A stretch of DNA of 64,000 bases from CBDBND01 sp965262665 (GTDB lineage: Bacteria > Pseudomonadota > Alphaproteobacteria > Rhodospirillales > Rhodospirillaceae). This document shows, one piece after another, positions 35,475-44,757 of this stretch; position 1 is the stretch's first letter, and each line of letters opens with the position of its first letter. The stretch spans positions 770,090-834,089 of the forward strand of contig OZ253551.1 in NCBI GenBank assembly GCA_965262665.1. Reading direction: 5' to 3'. A program made the position numbers and the translations under genes. Below the pieces are notes generated by a model. It worked only from the letters and a program-made list of their open reading frames with translations, made no database searches and was not told the origin of the DNA.

Positions 35475-35727
35475 GTGGATTGATTCCAACGTTTGGAACC
35501 CTCTGTTTCGTGCGGCGATGATATGATCGGGGTCGGCTTTCCAGATCAAGGGTTTTGGGTTTGCGTCATTGTATTCGCGGACAAAGCGGTTGATGGCGGC
35601 CTGAAGGTCGACGACGGATTGGAAGACGCCACACTTGAGCCTGCGCCGCGTGAGTTTGGCGAAGAAGCCCTCGACGGCATTGAGCCACGAGCATGAGGTC
35701 GGCGTGAAGTGGAAGGTCCAGCGTGGA
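35475..35727 (-). pseudogene. IS630 transposase C-terminal fragment (another subgroup)
   Basis: HPRWTFHFTPTSCSWLNAVE (catalytic Glu), GFFAKLTRRRLKCGVFQSVV and the ending AARNRGFQTLESIH. Joined in frame at its N-side to the start of an IS30 copy, which creates a chimeric ORF. Confidence 0.85.
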
Positions 35728-36109
35728 TGCTCGCTCCAGCCGGCAAGCAATATGACGTATGCCTCTTCCCTGAGCGCGCAGAAGAGCAATCTCCTCACGT
35801 TCCTCGAAAGACAGGTAACGTCCTGACAGCGGCTTGGCCGATTGCGATAAATGTGCTGGTGGCATGCCGCCCGACCTCCGGAACCACCTCGAGCCTACCG
35901 GAGGGGATACACCGGCATCTCGGGCCGCGTCCTCGCTCGAACGCCCCGTCGCAATCGCTGCCCAGAACCGAACAAGCTCCTCACGCCGTGCCGAGTCCGG
36001 TCGACCTGGCGAATGCAACTTGCTCCGTCCAGACCGATCCGACCGCCGTCTGCGTACCGTCATAGCAACCTCCTATGCCAGAGTGTTGCGACGACCGATT
36101 GAACCCGCC
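35728..36109 (-). mobile_element. IS30 element, copy B, 5' part only
   Basis: From its 27-bp terminal repeat (complement of 36083-36109) it matches copy A up to the CTTGCCGGCTGGAGCGAGCA segment, then stops at the IS630 fragment. Here the transposase ATG (36063) is in frame (MTVRRRRSDRSGRSKLHSPG). Inserted directly after the GSQ codon of the IS3 OrfB on its right. Confidence 0.9.
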
Positions 36110-36715
36110 TTGGCTCCCTCTATCGCAATGGTGGATCAGCCCCATGGGCGGCCGGCGGTTGCGGATCGCCATCGTCAGCGCATCCTCGCACAGGACGCTC
36201 TTCAGCCGCTCGGACATCGACCAGCCGACGATCTCCATCGTGGCCAGATCCTTGACGGCGGCGAGGTAGAGCCAGCCTTCGTCAGTTGGGATGTAGGAGA
36301 TGTCAGCGCGCCAGACCGCATCGGGCGCAACGGCTTCGAAGTTGCGGTCAAGCAGATTGGGCGCGATCGCATGGGAGTGGCGGCTGTCGGTGGTGATTGG
36401 CGCCCGCCGCCTGCCGCGCGGTGGACGAATGCCGTTCTCTCGCATGAGCTTGGCGACCGTGCGCTTCGAGATGCGAAAGCCGCGGGCCTTCAACTCGGCA
36501 TGGATCCGAGGGGCGCCGTAGCACCTCTTGCTCTGCTCGAAGATCTCCCGGATCTCTGATCCGAGCCGGTCACGCCAGGCAGCGCGTTCAGCTCTCTTTT
36601 GGGCCGCACGCCGCCGGGCGTGGAACCAACTGTGAGCAACCCCTAGGACCCGGCACATGAACCGGATGGCGGGCCCTGAAGCATGGGCGGCGATGAAAGC
36701 GTGCTTCGTTTTCAT
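36110..36715 (-). pseudogene. IS3-family OrfB (second type), cut by IS30 at DRGSQ
   Basis: ATG 36715 overlaps the orfA stop. Contains HTH_21 (SKRCYGAPRIHAELKARGFR; ISKRTVAKLMRENGI) and rve (AVWRADISYIPTDEGWLYLA; GLIHHCDRGSQ). Everything after GSQ is missing. Confidence 0.9.
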
Positions 36716-37012
36716 GTCTTCGCCGCCCACTGAGCAAAAAAAGCCGAGGCTTTGCGCAGAACCTCAACCTCCTCCGTCAGCCGCTTGTTATCCCGGCGAA
36801 TGCTGCGCCAGCTCAGCGGCCTCGGCTTTCTGCGCCGCGGTCGCCGCGGTCGAACCCGCGGCCTCAAGCTCGAGCCGCCAGGTCTTCAACTGCGTTGGCG
36901 TGACGCCGGGCTCGGCAGCCACGCTGCTATGTGTCGCACCCGGCTCCGATAGCCGGGCAACCGACTGTTCCTTGTATTCTGGCGAAAACCGCCGCCTCGT
37001 CTGCTTTGTCAT
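36713..37012 (-). pseudogene. IS3-family OrfA (second type), frameshifted
   Basis: Starts MTKQTRRRFSPEYKEQSVAR; the helix-turn-helix (ATHSSVAAEPGVTPTQLKTW) is intact. The frame is lost near 36800 and continues in another frame as IRRDNKRLTEEVEVLRKASA and FFAQWAAKT-stop, whose TGA overlaps the orfB ATG. Confidence 0.82.
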
Positions 37013-37068
37013 CCTGTCCCTCCAGGTCGGTATTTAATTTACCGTCTGGTCCGGGATCCGGGAGCAAC

Positions 37069-37165
37069 GTCACTCCTTCAAAATACCGATGATCTGTTCT
37101 TCGGAAAAACGCGATCGTTTCATTCGTCCAGTCCTTTCCTCTAGGCCGGACTCTAGTGTCACATG
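37069..37165 (-). repeat. Left end of a third IS3-type element
   Basis: On the minus strand: TGACACTAGAGTCCGG (terminal repeat), then ATG and MKRSRFSEEQIIGILKE, a standard OrfA start, cut by the second-type IS3. Confidence 0.78.
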
Positions 37166-37397
37166 GTCGAATTATCGGGGGTCACAGCAGGCTTGTCACA
37201 CTCGCGAGCCTTCTCTCTGCGGGCGGCCGTAGATTTTTCTGAAGAATTGATCGGCAAGAACCCTGCCTTTTTGTGGATATCAGAATGATCAAAAGAGAAT
37301 GGCCTAGACGGTCTGAATCATGAAGATCAGCGGATTAGGTAAACGGAAGGGACTGGCGTGTAAACTGAAATGCTCTCGTGACGTAGACAGATACATT
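37166..37397. other. Intergenic stretch with a decayed palindromic-repeat half
   Basis: ATCATGAAGATCAGCGGATT then AGGTAAACGGAAGG near 37318-37352 matches the right half of the palindromic repeat. No gene seen. Confidence 0.45.
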
Positions 37398-38717
37398 CTA
37401 TCTGCCTTCATCTGGCCGAGGGAATCCGTTTAGGCTGTCCGGCCTTCTTTCTCCCGCACCATCAAAAAATTCTTCAAACAACTCAAGCAGAAATGCATCA
37501 AGAGTCTTAGAGTCAGTGTCGTAAATTTCCTGTCTAACGACCAACTCAGATCGATGTATTGGCTCAGTCGCATTATGGTTTGATAATGCGAGGCGTTGTC
37601 CGACAACGCCTACTAGCCCACCTTCAACAATAAATGGCGGTGACAGCTCTAGTTTCTCGATCTCAAATTTCATGTATCGACTTAGAGTTTTGTGAAAAGC
37701 ATTTTCTATTGCAACTGTAGGTAAAATATCAGCAAAGCGCGGATAGCTCTGTCGACGTTGTGGGGAGGTTAGGTTGACATTGATCCCCCATAATTCTCCC
37801 GTAATAAAGAGCTGCGTTATAGCTAACAATCTATCTGCCTGGACTGCACTTGAGAAAACTAATGGCCCTCTATCGTTGCGTGCTACTCGAGAAGCGATAA
37901 CTCTATCGGTCAATGGCGACAGGCCAAATTGGCTAAGCCCTTCATATAGAGTTGATTCCCTAAGTCTTTGACCTTGAGATGAAGGTATGACACGTAGGTA
38001 CATGAATTCTTGATTCTTGAATCGAAACTCGACCGGAGTGTCCTCGCCAGGCACTCCTTCATCTCTGTATAATATTTCTTCATTATCGAAGTAAGTGGCC
38101 GAACAGAATCCAACGGGCTGTTTGTCATAAGTGACCTCTTGTGGAGCTTCTTCGGCGGCGTTCGTCACAATGAGTGAAATTGCTTCGAGCAGCTGCCCCG
38201 TTAGCGCGGGCAGTGCTGCTGTTATCTCTTCGCTCGTGGCTTCTGGTGGGAGTGAATACTCTATGGGTCCACGTTTGTGCTTTAGGTCAAAGGGTAAATC
38301 GTCGCGCGTGCCATAGTGCGTATTCATCACCATTAGTAATGAAGAGTCCGTATGCGCTTTCAGAGCATAACCTAGCTCAATAGAAACGTTGGGGTTCATC
38401 ACTTTTTTTGATGGAACAGGGTTTCCATCGCGTTTGAAATAGCCGGGTGTTTCAGCAACGGCTGTTACATCAGCAACGAAAATATTAGCTTCATCAATCT
38501 TGTTAAAAATAACGTTAGCAATACTCGGAGACCCGCCAACACCCCTCGTGTCGTGATCTAAATGTATTTCTTCTCGACGTTCACCTGATGTCGGCTCATC
38601 CATTTCCGCTTTGGTCTGCCCTCGTAGTTGCTCAATTGCAGCAGCAAGGGCGTCACGCACAAAGTATCGACCTATCCATCCTGGAGTATCTGATTGCCAC
38701 GCCCAAAAGACTTTCAT
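37398..38717 (-). CDS. TIR-like domain protein, candidate defence effector
   Basis: 439 residues. The N-terminal 180 residues have the pattern of TIR-like or nucleotide-binding proteins found in prokaryotic immunity: MKVFWAWQSDTPGWIGRYFV, EEIHLDHDTRGVGGSPSIAN, EANIFVADVTAVAETPGYFK and NPNVSIELGYALKAHTDSSL. The Glu in N-V-S-I-E-L-G sits where TIR-type NADases carry their catalytic Glu (inference). The C-terminal part (residues about 200-439) is unrecognised and may sense a trigger. Base composition is lower in G+C and codon use more A/T-rich than the neighbours, suggesting recent acquisition. It stands alone among IS debris and is undamaged. Alternative: a deoxyribosyltransferase-like enzyme. 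Confidence 0.65.
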   Translation of the reverse strand: MKVFWAWQSDTPGWIGRYFVRDALAAAIEQLRGQTKAEMDEPTSGERREEIHLDHDTRGVGGSPSIANVIFNKIDEANIFVADVTAVAETPGYFKRDGNPVPSKKVMNPNVSIELGYALKAHTDSSLLMVMNTHYGTRDDLPFDLKHKRGPIEYSLPPEATSEEITAALPALTGQLLEAISLIVTNAAEEAPQEVTYDKQPVGFCSATYFDNEEILYRDEGVPGEDTPVEFRFKNQEFMYLRVIPSSQGQRLRESTLYEGLSQFGLSPLTDRVIASRVARNDRGPLVFSSAVQADRLLAITQLFITGELWGINVNLTSPQRRQSYPRFADILPTVAIENAFHKTLSRYMKFEIEKLELSPPFIVEGGLVGVVGQRLALSNHNATEPIHRSELVVRQEIYDTDSKTLDAFLLELFEEFFDGAGERRPDSLNGFPRPDEGR

Positions 38718-38776
38718 GCTAGACGTCCCGCTTTTTCTGTTTGAAGGTATCGTTCCATTCTTGCGAATAGGGTTAT

Positions 38777-38846
38777 CTCTTTCGCAAACCTTACCCTCAC
38801 TGGACCTTTTGCATCATGAAGACTGGCGGATAAGGTTTTCGGAAGG
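38777..38846. repeat. 70-bp palindromic repeat, full copy 3
   Basis: CTCTTTCGCAAACCTTACCC to GGATAAGGTTTTCGGAAGG, centre TTTTGCATCATGAAGACTGG. Confidence 0.8.
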
Positions 38847-38992
38847 CACACCCCCGCACGAGAATACACACGCCAAAGGTGCGCCAGGCTTGAACCCGAA
38901 CCTCGGGCTCATGCTGTCGTCCTGTGCATATCCGTCCGCCCGTATGAACGCTCGCCGTTCAGCGATCAGGCAACGTCGCTGACATATTGCTT

Positions 38993-40064
38993 TTACCGGT
39001 CCGTGGACGAGCAATGGTCCGCCCGCCGGCGGCCGCTCAGGATATCGGCCGCAATGCTGTCCGCAATCCGGACCGCCGACTTCTGCACAGAGTCCCGCGC
39101 CAAGTGCGCGTCCCGCGCCGTCGTCTCGATCTGGCCGTGGCCCAACAGTTTACCGATCATCGGCAGGCTCTCGCCCAGCGCTAAAGCTCTTGAAGCGAAG
39201 CTGTGGCGCAAGTCGTGAATTCTTACATCGTCAAGCCCGGCGCGTACCCGGATGGTCTGCCAGGCGTCATTGAGGTCGCGCATGTGGGTCCCCGGCTTTT
39301 GGCCCGGGATAACCCAGGGATTGCCCGGAACGTGCGGCAGACCGGCCAGAAGCCTTACCGCCGACGGCGACAACGGGACCACCCGTGCGCCGGTCTTGGC
39401 ATCGGGCAACTTCAGTTCGTTCGCATCCAGCGCCACATCCTCCCAGCGCAGCGTCAGGATCTCGTTCTTCCTGCACCCGGTCAGCATCAGCAGCCGGATC
39501 GCCGCCACCGCCGGCGCCGTGGCGCCGCCGCGGGTTGCCACCTCACCCAGCACCTGTCCCAGACGGGTGAACTCCTCATCGGTCAGGAACCGCTCGCGGT
39601 TGCATTCCCGGTACTTGACCACGAACCCGCAAGGGTTGCCGCCTTCCAGCACAACGCCCCAGCCTTCGGCCATCGTGAATACCTGCGACAGGGTGGAGAT
39701 CACTGTGTTCGCCATGGAAGGCGTCCGGCGCAGCCGGTAATGCAACTCCGTGACCTGTTCGCGCCCGACAGCCGCGAGCGGCAGCTTGCCGAGCGCGGGC
39801 ACGATGTGCCGGTTGATCACCGTGCGCGATGATCAGCGCCGCCCGCTGGCGCGCCTGATCCGCGGTGATGACCTTGTGCCGGCCCACCGTTACACGCTTC
39901 GGCCCATCCGGGCCACGCGCCTAGGCAACATAGACCTTGCCGCCCGAGGGGTAGATCCGCACCCCGAAGCCGGTCATCTCACGATCCCAGAATACGGTGT
40001 CCTTCTCGACCTTCAGCGCCTCCACCATGCGCATTGAGATCGTCCGGTACTGTAATTTTGCCAT
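38993..40064 (-). pseudogene. Tyrosine recombinase 1, degenerate
   Basis: From ATG 40064: MAKLQYRTISMRMVEALKVE and FGVRIYPSGGKVYVA, then an in-frame TAG (near 39921), then ARGPDGPKRVTVGRHKVITA. A deletion near 39830 removes the linker and part of the SAM-like domain. The catalytic domain (MLTGCRKNEILTLRWEDV with Arg I; HDLRHSFASRALALGESLPM with H-x-x-R) is complete, but the nucleophile Tyr is changed: TTARDAHLA instead of TTARYAHLA (GAC for TAC). Three independent lesions, so inactive. Of the alphaproteobacterial prophage/island integrase type. Confidence 0.88.
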
Positions 40065-40097
40065 GCTGGCACCCGCCTCGTTTTTCTGCCCGGTGGC

Positions 40098-41295
40098 CTA
40101 CGCCGCTTCAGCTTTATGCGCCGTGATATGGGTCCCGATGCTGTCGCCGACCCGGGCGGCCGAGGCCTTCTCCATATCCCGCGCCAGATGCGCGTACCGC
40201 GCCGTCGTCCCCATGGTGGAATGGCCGAGCAGCTGCCCGATCATGCTCAGGCTCTCACCCAGCGCCAAGGCCCGCGAAGCGTACGAATGCCTCAGGTCGT
40301 GGATCCGGACATCCTTCAGCCCCGCTTGTGTCCGGATACGGTCCCAGTAGTATCGAAGGTCCGGCGGAGGGGTGCCCGGCTTGCCCCCGGCGATGACAAG
40401 GGGATTCCCCGGACTGCGGGGAATGTCCGCGAGAACCTCCACCACCGCCGGCGTCAGCGGCACCATGCGCGGACCGGACTTGGAATCCCGAATGCGAAGC
40501 TCTCCCGCCGTCCGGTCCACGTCGTCCCAACGCAGCGCCGCGATCTCGCCATGGCGGCAGCCGGTCAACATCAGCAGCCGGATCGCCGCGGCGGCGCGGG
40601 GCCAGGCCGCCGATCCTTTTCCCTCGGCTTCATCCAGCACCCGGCCCAGCCGCCGGAACTCTTCGGGCGTCAGAAACTGCTCGCGGCTGCGCTCCCTGTA
40701 CTTGCGTACCGCCCGGCACGGGTTCGCGCCGGGCGGTACAAGGCCCCATGCCTCGGCCAGAGAGAACATCTTGGACAGAAACTGGATCACCTGGTTTGCC
40801 ATATATGGCGTGTGGCGAAGTTGATAGTGAAGGCGCGACACCTGCGCCCGGTCCACTGCGCTCAGGGACATTCCACCCAGCGCCGGCAAGATGTGCTTGT
40901 CCAGCACCTGCCGGTACAGCACCGCTGTGGGCGCCTTGCAGTTCACCGCCACATGGGCGCGCATGCAGCGTTCGGCCAGTTCGGCAATGGTGAGTTCGGG
41001 CGCCGGCGGTACCGGCACCGGATCCTTGCCCCGCTTGATGCGATCGATGATGAGCGCGGCCTGCTTCCTCGCCTCGTCGGCCGACACTTCGCCATGGCGG
41101 CCGATGGCAACGCGCTTAGGTCCGTCCGGCCCGCGGCTCTGCACGACATAGACTTTCCGTCCGGTGGCATAGACCCGCACCCCGAAGCCCGCGAGCGAGG
41201 TCCCGGTCCCAGAAGACGATGTCCTTGTCCTCGGCGCTGAGCGCGTCGACGACACGTTTGGAGAGTTTCAACTCGCTTCTTCTTGGCACGGTCAC
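40098..41295 (-). pseudogene. Tyrosine recombinase 2, N-terminal frameshift
   Basis: The catalytic domain is intact: MLTGCRHGEIAALRWDDV, HDLRHSYASRALALGESLSM and HSTMGTTARYAHLARDMEKA with the Tyr present. The N-terminus from GTG 41295 (GGGAGGT upstream) reads RRSELKLSKRVVDALSAEDK and DIVFWDRDLA, but a 4-base duplication (TCGCTCGC near 41195) shifts the frame before GFGVRVYATGRKVYVVQSRG. The long frame from 41255 starts with out-of-frame codons and is probably not the natural N-terminus. It is a paralogue of recombinase 1 in the same orientation, with 33 bases between them. Confidence 0.85.
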
Positions 41296-41949
41296 CTCCC
41301 ACCAGACTGTTATGTCCGGTTTGCCATGCCATTTCCGTAATCAAACCGCATACGAGCGGCATCAAATCGGGGCGTATTCAAACGCAGATTTGACGGGATT
41401 TCAAGAGCCGAGTGACCCTCAATTGATCAGAAAATATGCTTATAATCAGTGTTTTATCATAAATGTGCGCACCTGAGCGTATGTATGGCAAGTCCTCTGA
41501 ATCTAAACCAAGTCTTATCCCTGTTTAACAGGGAATTGCACATGAGAAGGGTTCGCGATCGACTGTGCACACAGCCAACCGGTCTCTGTGCTGCCGAGAC
41601 CTTTCTCCCCTCTCCTACATTCTCTAAACAGTTCAAACGGTTGTGGCGATGTGATGCTCGTATGAAGCGTCATTGTGGGACATGAAGAGACAGATTGCGG
41701 CGCAGATAAGCGCTTTCTCTCGCTAACATTCTGTTCGCGTCCCCTAATTGTTGGGGATCATTCGATTGCACGAACTAGAGTGACAAAACGTCTCACGAAT
41801 GAGGCGCCCCTTCTGGATGAGCGGGCACGGAATCGACGCTAAAGACGCGCCGACCGACGCAGCGGCGGACCGGATGGAAGTGCGACGGGTGTGATTCATC
41901 GCCACGTTGCCGGAACGGCCGTTCCGTACTGACATACCGCCACAAATCG
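41296..41949. other. 650-bp region without a recognised gene
   Basis: No convincing coding frame or tRNA. A segment from 41531 (CAGGGAATTGCACATGAG, GGTTCGCGATC, CACACAGCCAACCGGT) resembles 44422-44485, so part is an unidentified mobile-element end. Confidence 0.4.
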
Positions 41950-42894
41950 TTACTGGTTCTTTCGGCGTTCGGCGGCGGCAGCGAGGTCGGCATCGACCTG
42001 TGCCTTGCGCGCCTTCAGGTATTTAACCGCGCTCTCGAAATCGACGCCTTGCACTGCGCTCATGGGCGTATCGGAATAGACACTTGCCGTCTTACCAACG
42101 TATGCGTCTGACTCCACCTGATCGAGAATCCATGCGGCGAAATCGGCGTACATGATCACGCGCCGCCGCGGCACCGGTTCGCCGTCGACGGAAATACGCA
42201 CTCCGCCTCGCGGCGGCTCGATCAACAATTGTCCCGGCCGCAAAATGATGTGCCGCAAGCCCGACTGCTTAGTGATCTCCTCCATCTTTAGCATGTCGTT
42301 GTAAGGGCCCCGCAGGTTGTAGTCCCATAGGCCCGATTGCGGCGTTACATTGTCTGGCTTGGGCGTATCGGCCTTGTAGCCCTTCGCTGCCACCCGCGGA
42401 GCCGCCATGGAGCCGGTTACCATCAGCTTGGTATTCCCTTTCTTTTTCATGGCGTTGATGATGTTGGTGGTGCCTTGGGACATCAGGTCCGTTTCGGGCA
42501 CTTCGATTGTCGGATCGACCGAGGGGCCGTATACCGAGATCACCACCTCCTCACCCTTGCCGGACAGCGCGGCTTCAATCGAAGCCTGGTCGTACACGTC
42601 GCCCTCGAGGATGGTGAGGCGTGGATGCTCAGCGTAACGCACGCGATAGGGCCGCCGCGCAACGGCCACCACCTCATGACCGCGCCACAACGCCTGAGGA
42701 ATCAACTCATCGGCGGTGCGCGCCGTCGCGCCGATGACGACGATCCTGACGCCCGAAGGTTCGGTGTCTGACTGCGCCAGGGAATCATTTGGCAGCGCCG
42801 AGACGACCATGAGCACCGCGGCCACGGCGATAGCACATGTGAAGAGTGTCTTGGTCAGGCATCCGTTCTTTTCTATCCAGCCGAAGATCGTCAT
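41950..42894 (-). CDS. Exported NAD(P)-binding (NmrA/SDR-like) protein
   Basis: 314 residues with a signal peptide (LFTCAIAVAAVLMVVSALPN, cleavage near SLAQS). The nucleotide-binding motif is GVRIVVIGATARTADELIPQ, then LTILEGDVYDQASIEAALSG (NAD(P)H-binding PF13460 pattern), GNTKLMVTGSMAAPRVAAKG and LRHIILRPGQLLIEPPRGGV. It is an atypical SDR like that at 19667, though only distantly similar. Appears intact; function unknown. Confidence 0.85.
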   Translation of the reverse strand: MTIFGWIEKNGCLTKTLFTCAIAVAAVLMVVSALPNDSLAQSDTEPSGVRIVVIGATARTADELIPQALWRGHEVVAVARRPYRVRYAEHPRLTILEGDVYDQASIEAALSGKGEEVVISVYGPSVDPTIEVPETDLMSQGTTNIINAMKKKGNTKLMVTGSMAAPRVAAKGYKADTPKPDNVTPQSGLWDYNLRGPYNDMLKMEEITKQSGLRHIILRPGQLLIEPPRGGVRISVDGEPVPRRRVIMYADFAAWILDQVESDAYVGKTASVYSDTPMSAVQGVDFESAVKYLKARKAQVDADLAAAAERRKNQ

Positions 42895-42978
42895 GGTTTG
42901 TTTCCCCAGGGTTTGTCTATCTAACGCCTTGCAGGCGGCCGTCCGGCCGCCGCCGGGTGGTTCCCATTAGATAATAGA

Positions 42979-43190
42979 GCATTGTCAGAGTAAATTGGCG
43001 TGAGCTCGCCCATTCCGAAAACTTCATCCGGCTTATTTACCTTCCCTGTTCTGCAGAATCCATTCCCTGATCAACTGAAGAAATTCCCTGTTCCACCGCG
43101 CAGGGAATTCAATCCCGCAGTCCAGACAAACTGGGGGCTTTTGCATGTTGCTTTGCGGTAATTCTACCTAATTTTGTGATATTTCCCTGT
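42979..43190. repeat. IS6-type tip, palindrome half and TTCCCTG repeats
   Basis: GCATTGTCAGAGTAAATTGG, then CATTCCGAAAACTTCATCCG, then TTCCCTG at 43042, 43063, 43084 and 43183 with the inverse CAGGGAA at 43101. After the IS630 copy B the inverse CAGGGAA recurs at 44422. Probably the end of an unidentified element. Confidence 0.5.
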
Positions 43191-43202
43191 AAATTTCCTA
43201 TT

Positions 43203-44420
43203 TATACCTGGAATCATTGATTCGGCCTGAATTTAGTATTTTGCATTGACCTGATTCGGCTGCCGATTCATGCACCTCTCCAACGACACGAGCAGCGAAC
43301 GACTTCACGGCGAAGATGCGCAAAAGGGCCTCCTTTCTGACCGCTGACGAACCCAAGGCACTCCTGAATGTCATGCGCAAGCGGAAGGTCGAAGCGCTGC
43401 AGGTACGGCGCGCGAATGCGCTGGTTGCCCTTGATGATGGCCACAGCGTGCAGATGGTCTCCAGGATATTCTATCTCGATCCCGACACGGTTCGCGGCTG
43501 GCTACGGGACTTCCGCGAGAAGGGTCTCGCCTCTGTGGAGCTTGCGGATTACCCGGACCGCGCGGGCCGCCTGACGGCGGACCAGGAAGCCGCTCTCAAG
43601 GCGCAGTTCCGGGACAATCCGCCGCGCGACACCAACGCGGTGCGGGATGCCATCTTCCGAAAGTTTGCTGTGAGATATTCACGTCCGGGCGCCATCAAGC
43701 TGATGCACCGCCTGGGGTTCGCATACGTGAAGCCGAAGACGCTGCCGAAGCAGGCCGACAAGCAGGCGCAGGAAGCCTTCATCAGGGATTATGAACAGCT
43801 GACGCGCGGGATGTTTCCGGACGCGACGGTTGTCTTCGCCGCTGCGGTCCATCCCGAGTATCAGAGCCGGCCGGCGCATGGCTGGTTCATCCGTTCCGAC
43901 AAGCCGGCGATCAAGGCCACGACAGGGCGCCAGCGGCTGAACCTGCACGGCGCACTGGACCTTGAAACGATGAAGCTCACCCTGGTCGAGGGCGAGAAGA
44001 TCAATGCCGAAACCTCTCTGCGGTTGTTCGAGAAGCTGGAACGGGCCTATCCGGACACCCGGGTGATCCCGGGTGATCCCGGGTGATCCCGGGTGATCCA
44101 TGTCTGTCTCGACAATGCGCGCTATCACCATGCCAGGCTGTTGCGGCCGTTCCTGGAGCGGCCGGAGTGCCGCATCCGGCTGCATTTCCTGCCGCCGTAT
44201 GCGCCACACCTCAATCCCATCGAGCGGTTATGGGGCGTCATGCACCGGCACGTGACGCACAACCGGTTTTATCCCGATTTCCGACAGTTCACCGAGGCCA
44301 TCTTCGGGTTCTTCAACCAAACCCTGCCCCGGGAATGGGAAACAATCCGAGACACCGTTACCGACAACTTTCGTGTCATCACACACGATCAGTACCGAGT
44401 AATTGGGTAGCAGGAGTATA
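43203..44420 (+). mobile_element. IS630-family element, copy B (1218 bp)
   Basis: Same length and sequence as 9918-11135 apart from a few substitutions. Inserted inside the TTCCCTG-repeat element. Confidence 0.92.
43316..44410 (+). pseudogene. IS630 transposase (copy B), same repeat-borne TGA
   Basis: Identical lesion to copy A: four CGGGTGATCC units at 44060-44099 with TGA in frame, then resumption as RVIHVCLDNARYHHARLLRP. One coding difference noticed (RHVTHNQFYPDF against RHVTHNRFYPDF). Confidence 0.92.
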
Positions 44421-44500
44421 ACAGGGAAATCGTATGAGAGTTGTTCGCCGGTGACTACACACGCAGCCAACAGGTCAGCTATTCCGTACTCTTGATCGAT

Positions 44501-44757
44501 TTAGCGCCGGTAGGTCCGCATCTCGGCACTGAAGCCCTGGAAGTCTTCCGTATTTTCCACGCCGGGGAGCGGCTCAATCGAAAGTGTTTCATTGCCGTTA
44601 ACCTGGATAGCGACGATACCCCGGATGATCGCGTCACAAAGGTTGCCGGCAGGGGCATTGCTTGCGTTGAGCAGCTTGCGAAGGAGATACACTACAGTGC
44701 CATCTTCGGGCGTTAACTCCGATGGTGCGGGGTTGCCGTCAGTTAAATTGTAGTGGT
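44501..44757 (-). pseudogene. C-terminal fragment of an unrecognised protein
   Basis: NLTDGNPAPSELTPEDGTVV, YLLRKLLNASNAPAGNLCDA, IIRGIVAIQVNGNETLSIEP and LPGVENTEDFQGFSAEMRTY RR-stop. Good codon structure, no family recognised. The N-terminus is cut by the IS481 end at about 44758. Confidence 0.5.

Noticed and set aside
40116..41240. 374-codon plus-strand ORF
   Set aside because: Antisense to a tyrosine recombinase with a complete catalytic domain; composition typical of a G+C-rich shadow frame.
41449..41685. 78-codon ORF in the gene-free region
   Set aside because: No ribosome site, no recognisable motif and part of it coincides with a repeated mobile-element end.
41296..41949. tRNA attachment site next to the recombinases
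   Set aside because: No cloverleaf or T-loop-like sequence was found on either strand by eye.
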